DNA of 64,000 nt, from positions 1,178,001 through 1,242,000 of the forward strand of contig JAKCOZ010000059.1 of assembly GCA_022605955.1 (NCBI GenBank). The letters run 5' to 3'. The DNA comes from Rallus limicola (taxonomy: Eukaryota > Chordata > Aves > Gruiformes > Rallidae). The first letter of the stretch is position 1, and each line of letters opens with the position of its first letter. Made by a program: the position numbers and the translations under genes. The notes beneath the pieces are model-generated. The model did no database searches, was not told the origin of the DNA, and saw nothing but the letters and a program-made list of their open reading frames with translations. Positions 52,377 to 64,000 of the stretch are shown here, piece after piece.

Positions 52377-54065
52377 TCAATTAGACCAAGCAGTTTGTAG
52401 AGGAGACAGAAGAGAGAAGTTTATTTGCAATTAAAAGCATTACTAATTCTATTAGTAGTTTCCCCACACCATTACTGTTAATGGCTAGGACTGTCAGTTG
52501 TTTGTTTCTGTCACTGAAATAATGACCTTGATCTCAAAAAGTACAAGCTTTTAAGTCTTGAAAAGAACATGGAGTTAAATTAGCTGAAGAACTTCCACAC
52601 TGCAGTGCTGATGCTGCCCAGCTGAGCCTTACCTCCATCCTGTGCAGTGGCCAGCTGCACTTGCAGCCTTCTTGCCAGTCTGCTGGGCCTTGGAATAAGG
52701 ACCAAGTTCTTCAGTGCTGCAAAGACTCTGTGCAAGCCAAGAATATTTAAAACTGGTGCTTACAAATTCTTTGGGTGTTTTCAGTGTTAGTTGACTGGGA
52801 ATTTTGACAATTGTAGTGTTGAACTTATTAAGAGTTACTTTTGTCTTGCTCGTGGTTTCAGACCAGATCACATGCATTTGGAAATAAGTGGATATTTCAA
52901 AATCACTTTATTATTTCTGGTGTAATCTACATAACTTTAAATCAAGATCAAGTGTGTTGCTGGATTCACATACGAAGTGAGTTTGTCTTTTCCTGATTGG
53001 CTCCAAATCACCTAAAAATGAAAGTCAAATCCCTCAATGGTACTTACAAAGCCTAGCATTTATAAGTTGTTTTGTGTAATTGTGCAAAGCTAGGAATATC
53101 TTCCTTTCCTCTCTTGAACTTTTATTCTTCTCCTCCTCCTTACCTTTTCTCTTTTTTATGCACTTCATTCTCTCTTTTTTTTTTTTTCTATACCCCTGCA
53201 CTTTAGTTGATTTACTGATCTGTGTAACTTACTCTATTATAAAGTGTGTGATGATGTTTACAGGGTAAACTCAGCTGTATCACAACTGCTCTGTTTAGCT
53301 TTAATAGAGAGCATGGCACACACACAACAAAGTTTTACTCGTTTATAATTGTAATGTCTCCCTCCTGTACCCAGAAGTCATACAGTATTTGAAAAATGGG
53401 AATTGCAATATACATTAACTTGCACAGCTCATACAATATGAATGCTCAGAAAATGAATACAGCACTGTTAATACAGTTAATCAGCTTTAGAAAAACAAAA
53501 ATATGTGTTTATCACTATAATATACATTTTCATGAGATATTAATGAAAAAATACTAGCTACTTCATTTTCTGTATTTATTCTACACTGCACTCGTTACTC
53601 TCACTCAACTAATTTAAATGTGTTTTCAGGATAAGGGCAATTTGCTTCTGATGAGAAAAGTTTAGACATCTCGTGCCACATTTTGCTTTAGGTCTGTAAG
53701 GTAGAGTCTATTTATGGAAGATAAAGCCAGCTGTGTTGGAAATTTTGAACATTACAGTGGACTTAGAGTAAATCTTTAAAATTCTTGAGCTAGGAATAGT
53801 TGTCTGTAGTGCATTGTTAGAATGTGTACTATAAAAAAAAAATAAATACTTAATTCAAATAATAAGCTGCTCCAGTGAGAAATAGCATTGTGACTCCTCC
53901 TAATTTTGCTGCATGAAATTGCTTTATACTTGTGAACTTTGAGCAGTGTGCTTGAGACAAAAACAAGGAACTGTCCTCAGAAGTTCATTTAATGAATGAA
54001 GAGAAAAATCACCAAAAAATAGCTAAAACAAGTAAAAATCTTACATCAATCTTCTTCTTTCCTTG

Positions 54066-54097
54066 CCCCCCCCTCCCTCCCCCCCCCCCCCCCCCCC
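54066..54097 (-). repeat. Poly-C tract (G-quadruplex-capable on the minus strand)
   Basis: A 32-bp tract of C interrupted by two T, ending in 19 uninterrupted C and followed by GTTTTTTT. The minus strand is a long G-run. This is one of two such homopolymer tracts in the window. Confidence 0.9.
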
Positions 54098-54978
54098 GTT
54101 TTTTTCCTTGTAAATCTCTCTAGCACACTTTTAAAGTTTCTCTTGCCTGGTGAAGAGTCTCTTGTAAAGGTAAGGTAGTACCGGAGTATCTCATCCTTTC
54201 AAGTAGTAGTGTATCTTGTCTGGAATAAGATGGCTGACCATTAGTTGCAAAAGGTAAGTGAATCCTATAAAAATTCTATAGAAACGAATCAAGGTATTTA
54301 AAATTCATTTATTCCAAGAAATGACTTCAGGGTGAAATGTAGAGAACAGGTTGGAGGTATGTGTCTTAAGTTACTCTGTTACTTATTTTAAGCTTTACTT
54401 TTTATTTTAACTTCTATTCAAGATTTTGTTCCAATAAGACTACATTCTCTCATGAAAACCTCAACAAAAATATGGAAATCCTATTACTTAGGAATGTTTT
54501 TTGGAAAATGAGTAGTGATTTGCAAGACCTATGCTGGGAGGGCAGTATCTTCTCAATATTGAGTCAAAGTTTCTTAATTGCCTGTGATACCATTGGTGTG
54601 GATAGTGGACATCTGAAAGACAATTAAAATGCATGCCTTGTCATCAATGCTGCTTTGTTCAGCTTTTATGGCAGGTGGTGTTCTGCTCAGGAGGTGAGTA
54701 ATGTATTGCCATCGGCTTGCTTTTTCAAGCGATTTTTATTTTTTTCCTGTATCTTTTAGGATTTGGTAGTATTCATGTATCAGCTATTTTTATTGTTTTG
54801 TTGCCTCAATACCTTTATGGATTGGATTTAGCATCTGTAGTCCATGAATCAGTTCAGTAATCATCCTATTCTGTCTGCTCACTCGTGTGTAGTGAGAATC
54901 TAACAGTCCTTGTGCAAAGAAAATTCAGAATCACCTTCAAGTTTGCAGCTGTAACTCTTTTTGTGACAAACTGTCTTG

Positions 54979-55391
54979 TGAAGATGGGGAAGGGACTGGA
55001 GCATCTCTCGTCTGAGGCACGGCTGAGGGACCTGGGGCTGTTTAGCCTGGAGAAGAGAAGATCAAGAGGGGATCTTATAAATATCTAAAGGGTGGATGTC
55101 AAGAGGATGGGGTCAGACTCTTCAGTGGTGCCCAGTGATGGGTCATAGGGCAGTGGCACAAACTGGAACACAGGAAATTCTGTCTGATCATGAGAAAAAC
55201 TTCTTTACTCTGATGGTGACAGAGCACTGGATGAGGCTGCCCAGAGAGGCTGTGGCGTCTCCTCCTCTGGAGGTACTCAAAACCCAGCTGGGTGCTTCCT
55301 GTGCCATCAGCTCTAGGTGATCCTGCTTTAGCAGGGAAGTTGGACTAGATGATTTCCAGAGGTCCCTTCCACCCCATACCAGTCCATAAAT
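54979..55391 (+). mobile_element. CR1 LINE fragment, degraded 3' end
   Basis: A + strand CR1 piece starting at about AAGATGGGGAAGGGACTGGA and passing through the block encoding [20 protein letters not shown], then CTGCCCAGAGAGGCTGTGGC and GGTCCCTTCCACCCC. The 3' end is diverged: where ATTCTATGATTCTATG would be expected it reads CCAGTCCATAAATTTAGG. The two open frames 54885-55088 and 55096-55320 are the same degraded element in different frames. Orientation is opposite to the copy at 57917-58369. Confidence 0.92.
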
Positions 55392-57916
55392 TTAGGATCG
55401 TAATGTGCGCCAAATACCTTGCTGCATGTCTAGCCTGTGTTCCTGGATTCTGATGGTGCCATGTAGCAAAATTAGAGACATAGTCTGTTCCCCTTTCTCA
55501 TACTGTGAAGAATGTGCTAGGGAAAACAGTTTGCTGCTTAAGAAGCTCATTCATTGCCAACCCCCTCCCCACACCACCACCACCATACTCAGCTTCCCCA
55601 ATTCTTTAATAATTTCAAATCTTCAATATAACTTCATAGGGTTTATTCAATAAAGGACACTAATAAAAATTCATCAGAATATCAGTATATGATTCACTTG
55701 TCTTGGAATTATCTTCTCCTAAATACATCCCATGATGTAACATCACTGTTTTCTCCCATTCAATGCTCTTTATTCTTTATGGTATCAAGGTTTGTACCAT
55801 CAATCATCTAATTTATCTTTTTGTCATATTTATTGCTTGTTCAATCTCTTTGATATCTTCATCTTATCCTTCATTTTTTCAGTCTTGGTGTTCTAAAAAA
55901 TATTGATGCTTGTGTTACAGCACAGCCATCACAATAGACCTGCTTGCAAGGTCTTCTGCTGTTCAAAGGAGTGTGTCCCTCACTGTCATTACTCTTCTGT
56001 CACTGTTCTTGAGACAATAGCTGTTTAGCAATTTACTTCACTTAGGTGTGTTTTTCCTTTTATTGCTCATTGTTTGGCACACCTCTGTTAGTAGCTGTTG
56101 TCTTATTCCCAGATTATTTGTATCACTATTACTTGTGCAGTTGATGCCAACTTGTTTTTTTCCTTACCAAAAGCCTATAATGTTAAATTTTCTGAGTTAT
56201 CCATAAGTCCATATTTGAATATCTGCATCTATTATTCAGAACTTATTTCTTTTATGCTTGAGCTTAAAACTTCTTTTGTAATTCAATAATAAATGCTAGC
56301 CTTAATTATTATTTTCCAGATTCCGTTTTGCTGATCTCATGTTTATCTCCAAAGTCCCAACTGTCTTTTAGTTATTTGTGAGGGGCACTGCAGTGCAAGG
56401 AGCTACATACTTGTTAAAATAATTCAGAGTATCCCTTTTGTCTTTGCCATTGTGCATAGTATCTTTATGCACTGACCTCTCTATGCAGTATGTTTGAAGT
56501 GGTTTCTGATCTATAATGTATTATTTACTAGCTATTATATATTATTTATTATCATAAAAAATTTTTCTCTAATTCTTAGTCTTTTATCTGAGACTACTAC
56601 TTGATTCTTACTGTCTTTTAACTTCAAAGATATGATTTTATTTTTTTTTAAAGGTAGGGTTTTTGCTTTATGCCACCTATTTTGCTCCCTCATGCACTTT
56701 TTTATTTCTGTTCCTCACTTGTCTGTAACTTCTGTCCTCTGGAGCATAAATTGGTGAGTTTTCCTGTTTCCTTTCTAACATTGTCTATATTCAAATTGCT
56801 TTAATTTTATTATTTATTCCAAACCTATGAACTTTAACAGAATTTTAGCAGCTTCTAAAATAATTAAAATGTCATCTTTAAATGGTATTTCTACTTTCAT
56901 ATATAATTCATCTTTGTGGTTTAGTGAATATTTACTGAGCAAATACGACTAGTAGTATTAAAATCTATTGCATAAGATGCCTTATGACAACATTCTTCTA
57001 GACTGAGATGCATCTATTCCATTTTTATGGTGGATGGTGGCAGTGACTCAATAAATCCAAGTGAAATTAATAGATTATTCTTTCTTTTCTGGTGTTTCTA
57101 TGACAACGCTATCAGCAAAAGGAAGACTAATGATCTCCCTTTAGGGAGAAATTTATCTTTCCAACATCATTTTGCATATTGGCCAAAGTTCTTTTTAGAA
57201 TGCTTTTCATAAAGGTGCTTTAAGAAGTGTATAAAAAGACAGGTTGATTATTAATTTTCATTATTATTTCATTCACTACTTCTGGTAGCACCCAGAAGTG
57301 CTAGTGACTTTTCAAACAAAACAAAAGAGTGTGAACGTGTGCTCTGCACTAACCCAAGGAAGAAGTAAACAGGAGAGGTAACGAAGTGTGTCGCATTAGG
57401 TGAGATGTCAGGATGTAACCTGGCTTCTCTACACTCCTGACCTGTCTCCCGGTATTAGAATACTGCAAGTTTCTGGGTTACGTAGCATGGATATGCTCAT
57501 GAAAATGAACAGAGTTTTTTTTAAGATGTTGTAAGAATGCATATTGGCTGTAAGCTTAAGGTGTTACTAACACGCAAGTGTAATAGGTTGGCAGACCAAA
57601 TGATAGTAATGGAAAATGTACTGAAATATGGCAGACAGAAATCTTGACCCATACCTTAAAATCACCCTGTCAGTGATCACTCTGCCAGCCTACATTGATA
57701 CTGCTTAACCACCCCAGTAGTGCTCTTCGTATTACGCTTAACCCTTTGTGCCATTTACTATCTTGTGTTCAAGATGTTGATGCAATCTCTGGCTTTTGTA
57801 TCAGGGGAACAGGGCATTCTGCTGATGAAATGGCAGGGCAATGCAGCTTTCAGGGAGCCATCAGAAATACCAACTCTAGCCCATTACCAAAACCACACTA
57901 TAGCAAGAGGGTATGT

Positions 57917-58369
57917 TCATAGAATCCAAAGCAGCTCCCTAGCTCATATTGCACAGATAGGCGTCCAGATGGGTCTTGAATATCTCCAGAGAAGGAGACT
58001 CCACCACCTCCCTGGGCAGCCTGTCCCAGGGCTCTGTCACCCTCACTGGGTAAAAGTTCTTCCGCATGTTGGTGCAGAACTTCCTGTGCTCCAACTTGCA
58101 GCCATTGCCCTTTGTCCTGTCTCCACTGACACTGAAAAGGGGCTGGCTAATTCCCCCTGCATCCCATGCTTAAGGTATTTATAAACATTAATTAGGTCCC
58201 CCCTTAGTCTTCTCTTCTCAAGACTGAACAGTCCCAGCTCACTCAGCCTTTCCTCATAGGGGAGATGTTCCAGGCCCTTAATCATCTTCGTAGCCCTTCT
58301 TTGGACTCTCTCCAGGAGATCCCTGTCCTTTTTATACCAGGGAGCCTATAACTGGACACACATACTCAG
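57917..58369 (-). mobile_element. CR1 LINE fragment with an internal deletion near its 3' end
   Basis: Minus-strand CR1 fragment closely resembling the copy at 18763-19279 over about 430 bp, including the same CCACCTCCCTGGGCAGCCTG and [18 protein letters not shown] stretches. Next to its 3' terminal repeat, TCATAGAATC is joined directly to CAAAGCAGCTCCCTAGC. Compared with the first copy about 50 bp (the GGATTGGAAGGGACC block) is missing. It is also truncated at the 5' side near 58369. The 154-codon frame 57720-58184 (+) runs half in unique sequence and half antisense through this element and is not a gene. Confidence 0.93.
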
Positions 58370-59197
58370 GGACACATTTCCACACCAATTTAAAAGGGCT
58401 ATTTAAGTAAAAATGCTGTTTTACAGAAGTGATTGACAATCTTCTTTTAGTTAGTTGTACAGTCTAATGGATCAACAGTTTGGGTGTTCTAACACTCTGG
58501 CTAGCACTGTGAGTTAGCTACCGTAAAAATAAGTACATAGTGTGTTCTCATATCAATAATATATCAGCTTACACAGATAAAGGTACAGTAGTACAAAACA
58601 CTGACCTGATTGAATTAGTTTTTTCATTAACAGTGTATTTAGTCAAAGTAGTAAAATTTTAGAGAAAAAAATTACTTCTCAGGAAGTACTGTCTAAATTA
58701 AACTAAAATAAAATGTATAAAATAGCAAATACTACAGTGTGTAACAGTGTCCAGCCAACTAGTGACGAGTTATAAATGTCCCAAAAATTGGATTTTATTC
58801 TTATAGATATATGTAAAAAAGGAAAAAGAAGGGGGAGGGAAGCCAAAGACCACCCGCCCCCAAAAATCTGTAAACATTTAGAACTAAATGATGATGACTC
58901 CTCTGGTTTTGTTTCCCAACAAAAGGCAACAGGGTGCAGTTCAGCATTGTTCTGAAGCTAGTAATTGCAGGTACTAATCTAGATCTTAAGTGTTAGAGCT
59001 GAGATAGAAGGAGGATAATGAGAAATTATAGTTAATTTTTCAGTGTTGGTCTTACCTTAATGCATGACACTTACATCTGAAGTCATTTACACTGATAGGT
59101 TTTCTGACTAAGATTGAGGGCTTTTGAGCATCACTTTGTGATGAGTTGGGGGGGTTGTTGGTCATTTAAGCTTTTTTTTTTCCTTTGTGTGTGTCTC

Positions 59198-59218
59198 TTT
59201 TTTTTTTTTTTTTTTTTT
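59198..59218. repeat. Poly-T tract
   Basis: Twenty-one T in a row, preceded by T-rich sequence with GTGTGTGT. It could be the complement of an old poly-A tail, but no retrocopy was recognised to the right. Confidence 0.85.
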
Positions 59219-62200
59219 ATTGCAAGAAATGTGCTATGTGGCGAGTCCATCCGATATGTAACTGAATCCCTTTTCTAAGTACAGTACCTCGATTAAAACA
59301 AAAGGCTTCACAGAAGAGATATTTGTGCTGTAATTCTGGCTTGTTTATGTAATCTGGCATTTGCATCTTTCATCATTGCATCTGTCAAGAGAGCTGCCTT
59401 TTACACTGCTGGGGGGTGGGAAGATATAACCTGCAAGTGCACCTGTATGTTATGAAAATTTGTTAAGTGGCTAGATGTATAAATACATGACTGTATTAGG
59501 TGAAACAAAGCTTACTCCCAGACAGAAAATCTCAGAGGAATCGGGTATAAAATGAAAAGTGTCATGAACTAAACTAGGACTCAGGGAAAATGGAATGAAG
59601 TTGTTAATGGAAAATTATTAAACTCACATTGTTTGGGGGTTTTTTGTCTGTAGAAATACCTTAACCAGCTACCTAGTTTATCGCTTTATATTTTCTGGAA
59701 TCCTTTCTAGTTTTCTATTTTCTTCTTCTAGCTTCTATTTTTTGCCAAAGCATCTATACACACATTTAATTAATCTTTTTTTTTTTCTCATTTTTGTTAT
59801 ACACAAGCACACAGAAAAATCCCTATACTGTCATTCTAATCTAACTTACTGATCTAATCATGCGTCATTAGATGACACATCCCATTTTGTCCAGGCACAA
59901 TTATAGCAATTTATGGAAGTACATTTTCCTTCCCTGAAGAATACTATTAATATGGACGACTGCGTTGTAGATGCTTTGCTTCTTGTTTCTTTTCTCTGAA
60001 CAGAAAGCAGGAAGGAACCATTTCAGGCCTTGCACAGCTAGGAAATGTTGCAAAGAAAAGTGATTTCTCTCTCAAAATTCTAAATTTAACCATTCTCAGT
60101 TAATAAGTTTATTATTACTTTAAAAATCAAAACTACCAGGCAAGTAAGAAGTAACGCAGTTCATTATTTTCATATTGTTGACTAAGAAAACCTCAGCTCC
60201 CAAGATGAACCCATGGCATATGGTCCATTACAAGGGAAAGTTGGATCCTTCCACTGCCTGCAAGCTTTGGCCATGGTATGATAACCATAACTTAACATTT
60301 GCTTCTTGCTCTACCCATGCAGGGACAGGGGACCAATATAGGGATGCCTTCTGTCTCTTAGAGGGCTTTTTGAAAGATCTGCAGTTACTTAACAGTACCC
60401 ACCTGCTTGTTGGGGTGCACTGTGTATCCCTCATCTCTCCCTGAGGCAAAACATACATATGCTCAGCAGCTTTCTGGCTTCCCCATCTCACCATCCATAG
60501 TCTGAGGTGTAAGAACCACTTGGTAGCTGTGCTTGTATTCCTCTACCTGCCACTCGTGGGAGGATGTGTTCCCTTGTACCTGCAAGGGCATGTACTTGTG
60601 TAATGGTCATAGTAGGTTCAGCGGTCACAAGTAGAGTTGCCAGCCTTTTTGTGAAACTGTTGATAGATACTTGTTGGTTCAGCATAACGCATCTCCACAA
60701 TTGTCTGCTAGGGAATGTGTACCAGCCACTTCTTTATGACCCTTTAAATCCCCTGATATTTTTCTAGTTTGTTGTAGGTAGAGATAAGGAAACAGTTGAA
60801 GCTGTGTCCAAAACCACAGGGATACCTTTATAAAATGACAGATTCCATTTAGTTTACACTGTTGGTGTTACACTTGGTGCTTTCAAGGGCGTTTTTTAGG
60901 AATATAGTGAAGAAATAACATTCTATCCTCTAAAATACCACGTGATATGCCTAATGCCCTTCTCTTTGCTGCTGTTCCTTCTCACACCTACTGTGAGATT
61001 GCTGCTTTTTAGGGAGGAGGTAAGTGGTGCCCGGATTACTTCCATGGGTTGTTTGCTCAGCATGGAGCACAATGGATCCGAGTCATAAAATGCTGTGATC
61101 CCTCCTGTTGTCCCATGTTTGTATGTTAAATCGATTAAGACAGAAGCTGATGTAGGCAGAAAAGGCAAAGTTAAAAACAGCGTGGAAGTCCACCACCTCC
61201 TCAAGAAAACAAGGAGAAACCACCTCAGCGTTGGTTAGGAAGCAGAGTACAGGGATTGGAAAGGCAGCAGTGATCCTGGGAAATGTGATTCTGTTGCTGT
61301 GCAGGAAAAGTTGTTTTTTTCCTGTTGTTACCCTCGAAGAAAGTCTGAGAATGAAGGTGCTCATGGCAAAAGTGAAGCCAGGAGTTTTGCTGAGGGAAAA
61401 AGTGTTAGAGTCAGTCTGCTTCGGAGTCAGAAAATCAGTGTCAATCTGGGGAAAACATCAGTAAAATGCTCCTTTACATGAATGATCAGGAGGCAAATTA
61501 AGGTTGTTCTGTCCTGCACTGTGGCCTCTCATGCATGCAAATTTCTGCTTTTGCAGCTGTAAAGAGTGTTTTTCCTGGCTGATCTGTATGTGAGATCGTG
61601 TCTAATTCAGAGCTCTTCATGGCTTTATACACTACCTAGTAAATGTACCCTTGCAAAGTTTCATAGTAGGATTTAATTAATTTTGCTTTTCATGTGATAG
61701 TATTTCTTGTGCAAATTTTTATATGCTCTTCTGTTACTGAAAATGAACTCTTTTTTTTACTTATTTAATTTCCCTGATATGCATTCTTTCATTTAGGTTT
61801 CAAGTTTGCCAAGGTAAAACTCTCATATACCCCTTTGACTACATTTTTTCCAGAGTTATCATTTAACACAGTATATAATTATTATTTATTGGGCTTTATT
61901 AATGGATAATCATACTGAACATCATCCAGAAGGCTATATAAGTTTTTAATATACAAGATTATTGTGTTACAGAATTCAAAGCCACATCTTCCCAGACAAT
62001 AGTTGCACACATTTTGGAACATGTGACTAACTTGCACATTCCAGCAACATCAGATGATCTGGCACTGACCCCAAAGCACTTATCAGAGTAGAATTTCAAA
62101 GCTAACATTGGTTTAGAGTTGTTTTACATATGGAAAGAATATAGTATATAAGAAATATAACACTGTAGAAGATGTTATAATAGAGGAGATACTAAGGAAG

Positions 62201-64000
62201 CCATTTATCTGTGTACCTATCACAGGTGACTTGTAGGGTGAAAGCATGCTCTCTGTGACACATAGGGCACAAACTGTGCATTACTTGCAGTGTGAAGGAG
62301 TGAAATAACATCTGAGGAAATCAGAAGAGTGCGTTTATTAAGTGTCTTTATTAAGTGAACGGATCTTGCTTATAAGAAGTGCCATGATCCTTCTTTGTAC
62401 AGAGATGTGTGTCACGGTGGAAAGTACAGCTTGAATTTAATAGCAAGATTTTGTTATTGACATTGGGAGAAGGCTTGACAAATACCCCCTTCAACAGAGC
62501 TATGCTCACTTACTCCCTTTGAGGACCTGTCCCTCTTATTTTAATTAAAAAGCAGCAGACAAAATCTGATCATGCAGAGCCTGCTCCTAACCCATAGTCA
62601 AAATGAATCCTTCATGCTCAGTGTAAAACTGAGTTGAGCAACCGTGTCAGGTAACGAGATCTTCTGCAGAATGCTTTGAAAGGCAATGTCATGAGAAGAG
62701 CATCTCAGAAGATTGTGAAAAGGCAGCAAAAGAAGCAATTACAGCATTCATTTTTCGCTTTTATTGTCTGAGTCATGCCAGAAATGTTGTTAGTGAGCAA
62801 CATTTAATTAAACCGTTATCAACTTAACTTTGGAGTATTTCATAATCTCACCCTTGGCATTGTCTTTTTATTAGGAAAAGGCTTAAGTGACTATGAAATC
62901 TAATGAAAAGCCATGGGGAGGGCTTGCACACAACGAAGTTGCTAATCCATTGGAGACCTATGTGGGAAACTCATTTTTCAGTGACAGAGTAGAGCTTTGA
63001 AGGTTATCTTTTATCTTCTAGTCAGCTTTCTCTGAACTTGAAGCCATGTCTATGCAAAGTACATCCCAGCAAGTATCCACTGCTTTTTTGCAACTGTTTT
63101 AGTCTATATAACTTTATGTAGCCTGTAGGGGCCAGAGTGAGAGTCCAGGACATCAAGCACAATACAAGTGTGTTCAATGCCTCAGAGAGTTTATTGTGCA
63201 AATTGTTAGGTGCTATTTGGACAGTGTGGTTTTGACACTGCAAATGTATGGTTGTATATCTTCTCAACCTAAAACTAAAATGAAAGATCAGGATTGGTCC
63301 AGTAATAGCAGATGTGCAATACTTTCCTCTCAGCCTGTTATTTTTACACAGGAATCTGTTCATCTGATAAACCAGGAACAAGAACAGTACCTGCAGTTTG
63401 CTTTTGTATTTTCTTTACTATCATTTATTCTTTTTATTGGTGTGGAAGAGTCTGAGCCATAACTAGCAGGATTGCAAAAATACTCAGTGGCTTGGACACA
63501 GATACTCAGGCTGCTCTTGTTTATTAGTCTGGCCAAAAATAAGGAGGCTAGTTTGCTTTGTGAAGGAAGAGGTGAACACCAGTATCATCTGACAGGATTT
63601 AATTTTGAAAAAAAATTGATACATAATTTAAAAAAAACCCCAAAACACGCAGAATCCCAACAACAAACTGGAGTTTGTGCTTAGTAGAGCTCCTTTAGTT
63701 TGAGTCTTGCCATTCATAACCACACACTCTACCAATGACCACCCTGGGAGCTGCCATCTCACTGTTTACTAAAAATGCCCATTCTGGGCACTTTAATACA
63801 TCTGTAGGGAAAGCCGTGTCTGTCTCCAGACTCATTTACTGGTGAACAATCACATCATGCAGAACCTGTTACTGCTGTTCTGCATCTACACTGCTGTGCC
63901 TGCCCATCAGCAGCAGTTAGCAAAGAAGCATAACATAAATTAGCCACTTAATTTAAACCAAAACACAGCTGAAGCATTCGTCATGCTCCTTTGTAAAGCT

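Larger units (their letters stand above)
43486..64000 (+). other. NRG3: NRG3 intron downstream of the microexon (5' part)
   Basis: Starts with a strong donor (GTAAGT) and runs off the right edge. No sequence encoding the NRG3 transmembrane helix or cytoplasmic tail was seen. It contains two CR1 fragments (54979-55391 plus, 57917-58369 minus), a probable solo LTR (51573-51964), the exon-like cluster at 50594-51225, a perfect hairpin at 52350-52376, poly-C and poly-T tracts, and otherwise AT-rich unique sequence. Open frames of 60-119 codons occur on both strands (for example 46930-47268 and 63022-63381, both minus) but none shows a recognisable domain. Confidence 0.85.

Noticed and set aside
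57720..58184. 154-codon + strand frame
   Set aside because: The second half runs antisense through a CR1 fragment and the first half is unique intron; it is a chance fusion.
61797..61813. TTTCATTTAG, 17 nt, GTAAAA: a possible microexon
   Set aside because: Only 17 nt, not a multiple of three, no match to any NRG3 peptide; single AG/GT pairs of this quality are frequent in AT-rich introns.

Overview
The window is vertebrate nuclear DNA, almost certainly from a bird. It is AT-rich and almost free of long open frames. It carries four fragments of CR1, the dominant avian LINE, two of them with the 8-bp 3' end repeat (ATTCTATG/GAATCATA type), plus an LTR-like block. No bacterial-type gene, rRNA, tRNA, operon or CRISPR array was seen.

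The window lies inside one very large gene on the + strand, neuregulin-3 (NRG3). I recognise two coding exons, 101 coding bases in 64 kb. The exon at 5770-5843 (74 nt) encodes the end of the EGF-like domain (CKEGYQGVRC) and the start of the juxtamembrane stalk. The exon at 43459-43485 (27 nt) encodes the stalk motif DHLGIEFM. Their phases fit: a split codon, A + CA, gives Thr at the junction. Human numbering would probably call them exons 3 and 4. The upstream EGF exon and the downstream transmembrane exon are not in the window, so both ends are intronic.

Layout: 1-5769 is the end of the upstream intron; 5770-5843 the EGF exon; 5844-43458 a 37.6-kb intron with two CR1 fragments, low-complexity tracts, a 16-G run and a GC-rich island near 40.4-40.9 kb; 43459-43485 the microexon; 43486-64000 the next intron, with two CR1 fragments, a probable solo LTR (about 51.57-51.96 kb), a perfect 12-bp hairpin and a cluster of compact exon-like segments (50.6-51.2 kb) ending in a polyadenylation signal.

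The two most interesting points are: (1) the NRG3 microexon has a tandem TAGCAG (NAGNAG) acceptor, so splicing could vary the juxtamembrane stalk by one residue or, by exon skipping, by nine; (2) the exon-like cluster at 50.6-51.2 kb could be an unannotated nested transcript or an alternative NRG3 3' end lacking the transmembrane segment. The second point is a hypothesis from splice-signal pattern only. Nearly all other open frames look like chance or CR1-derived frames.
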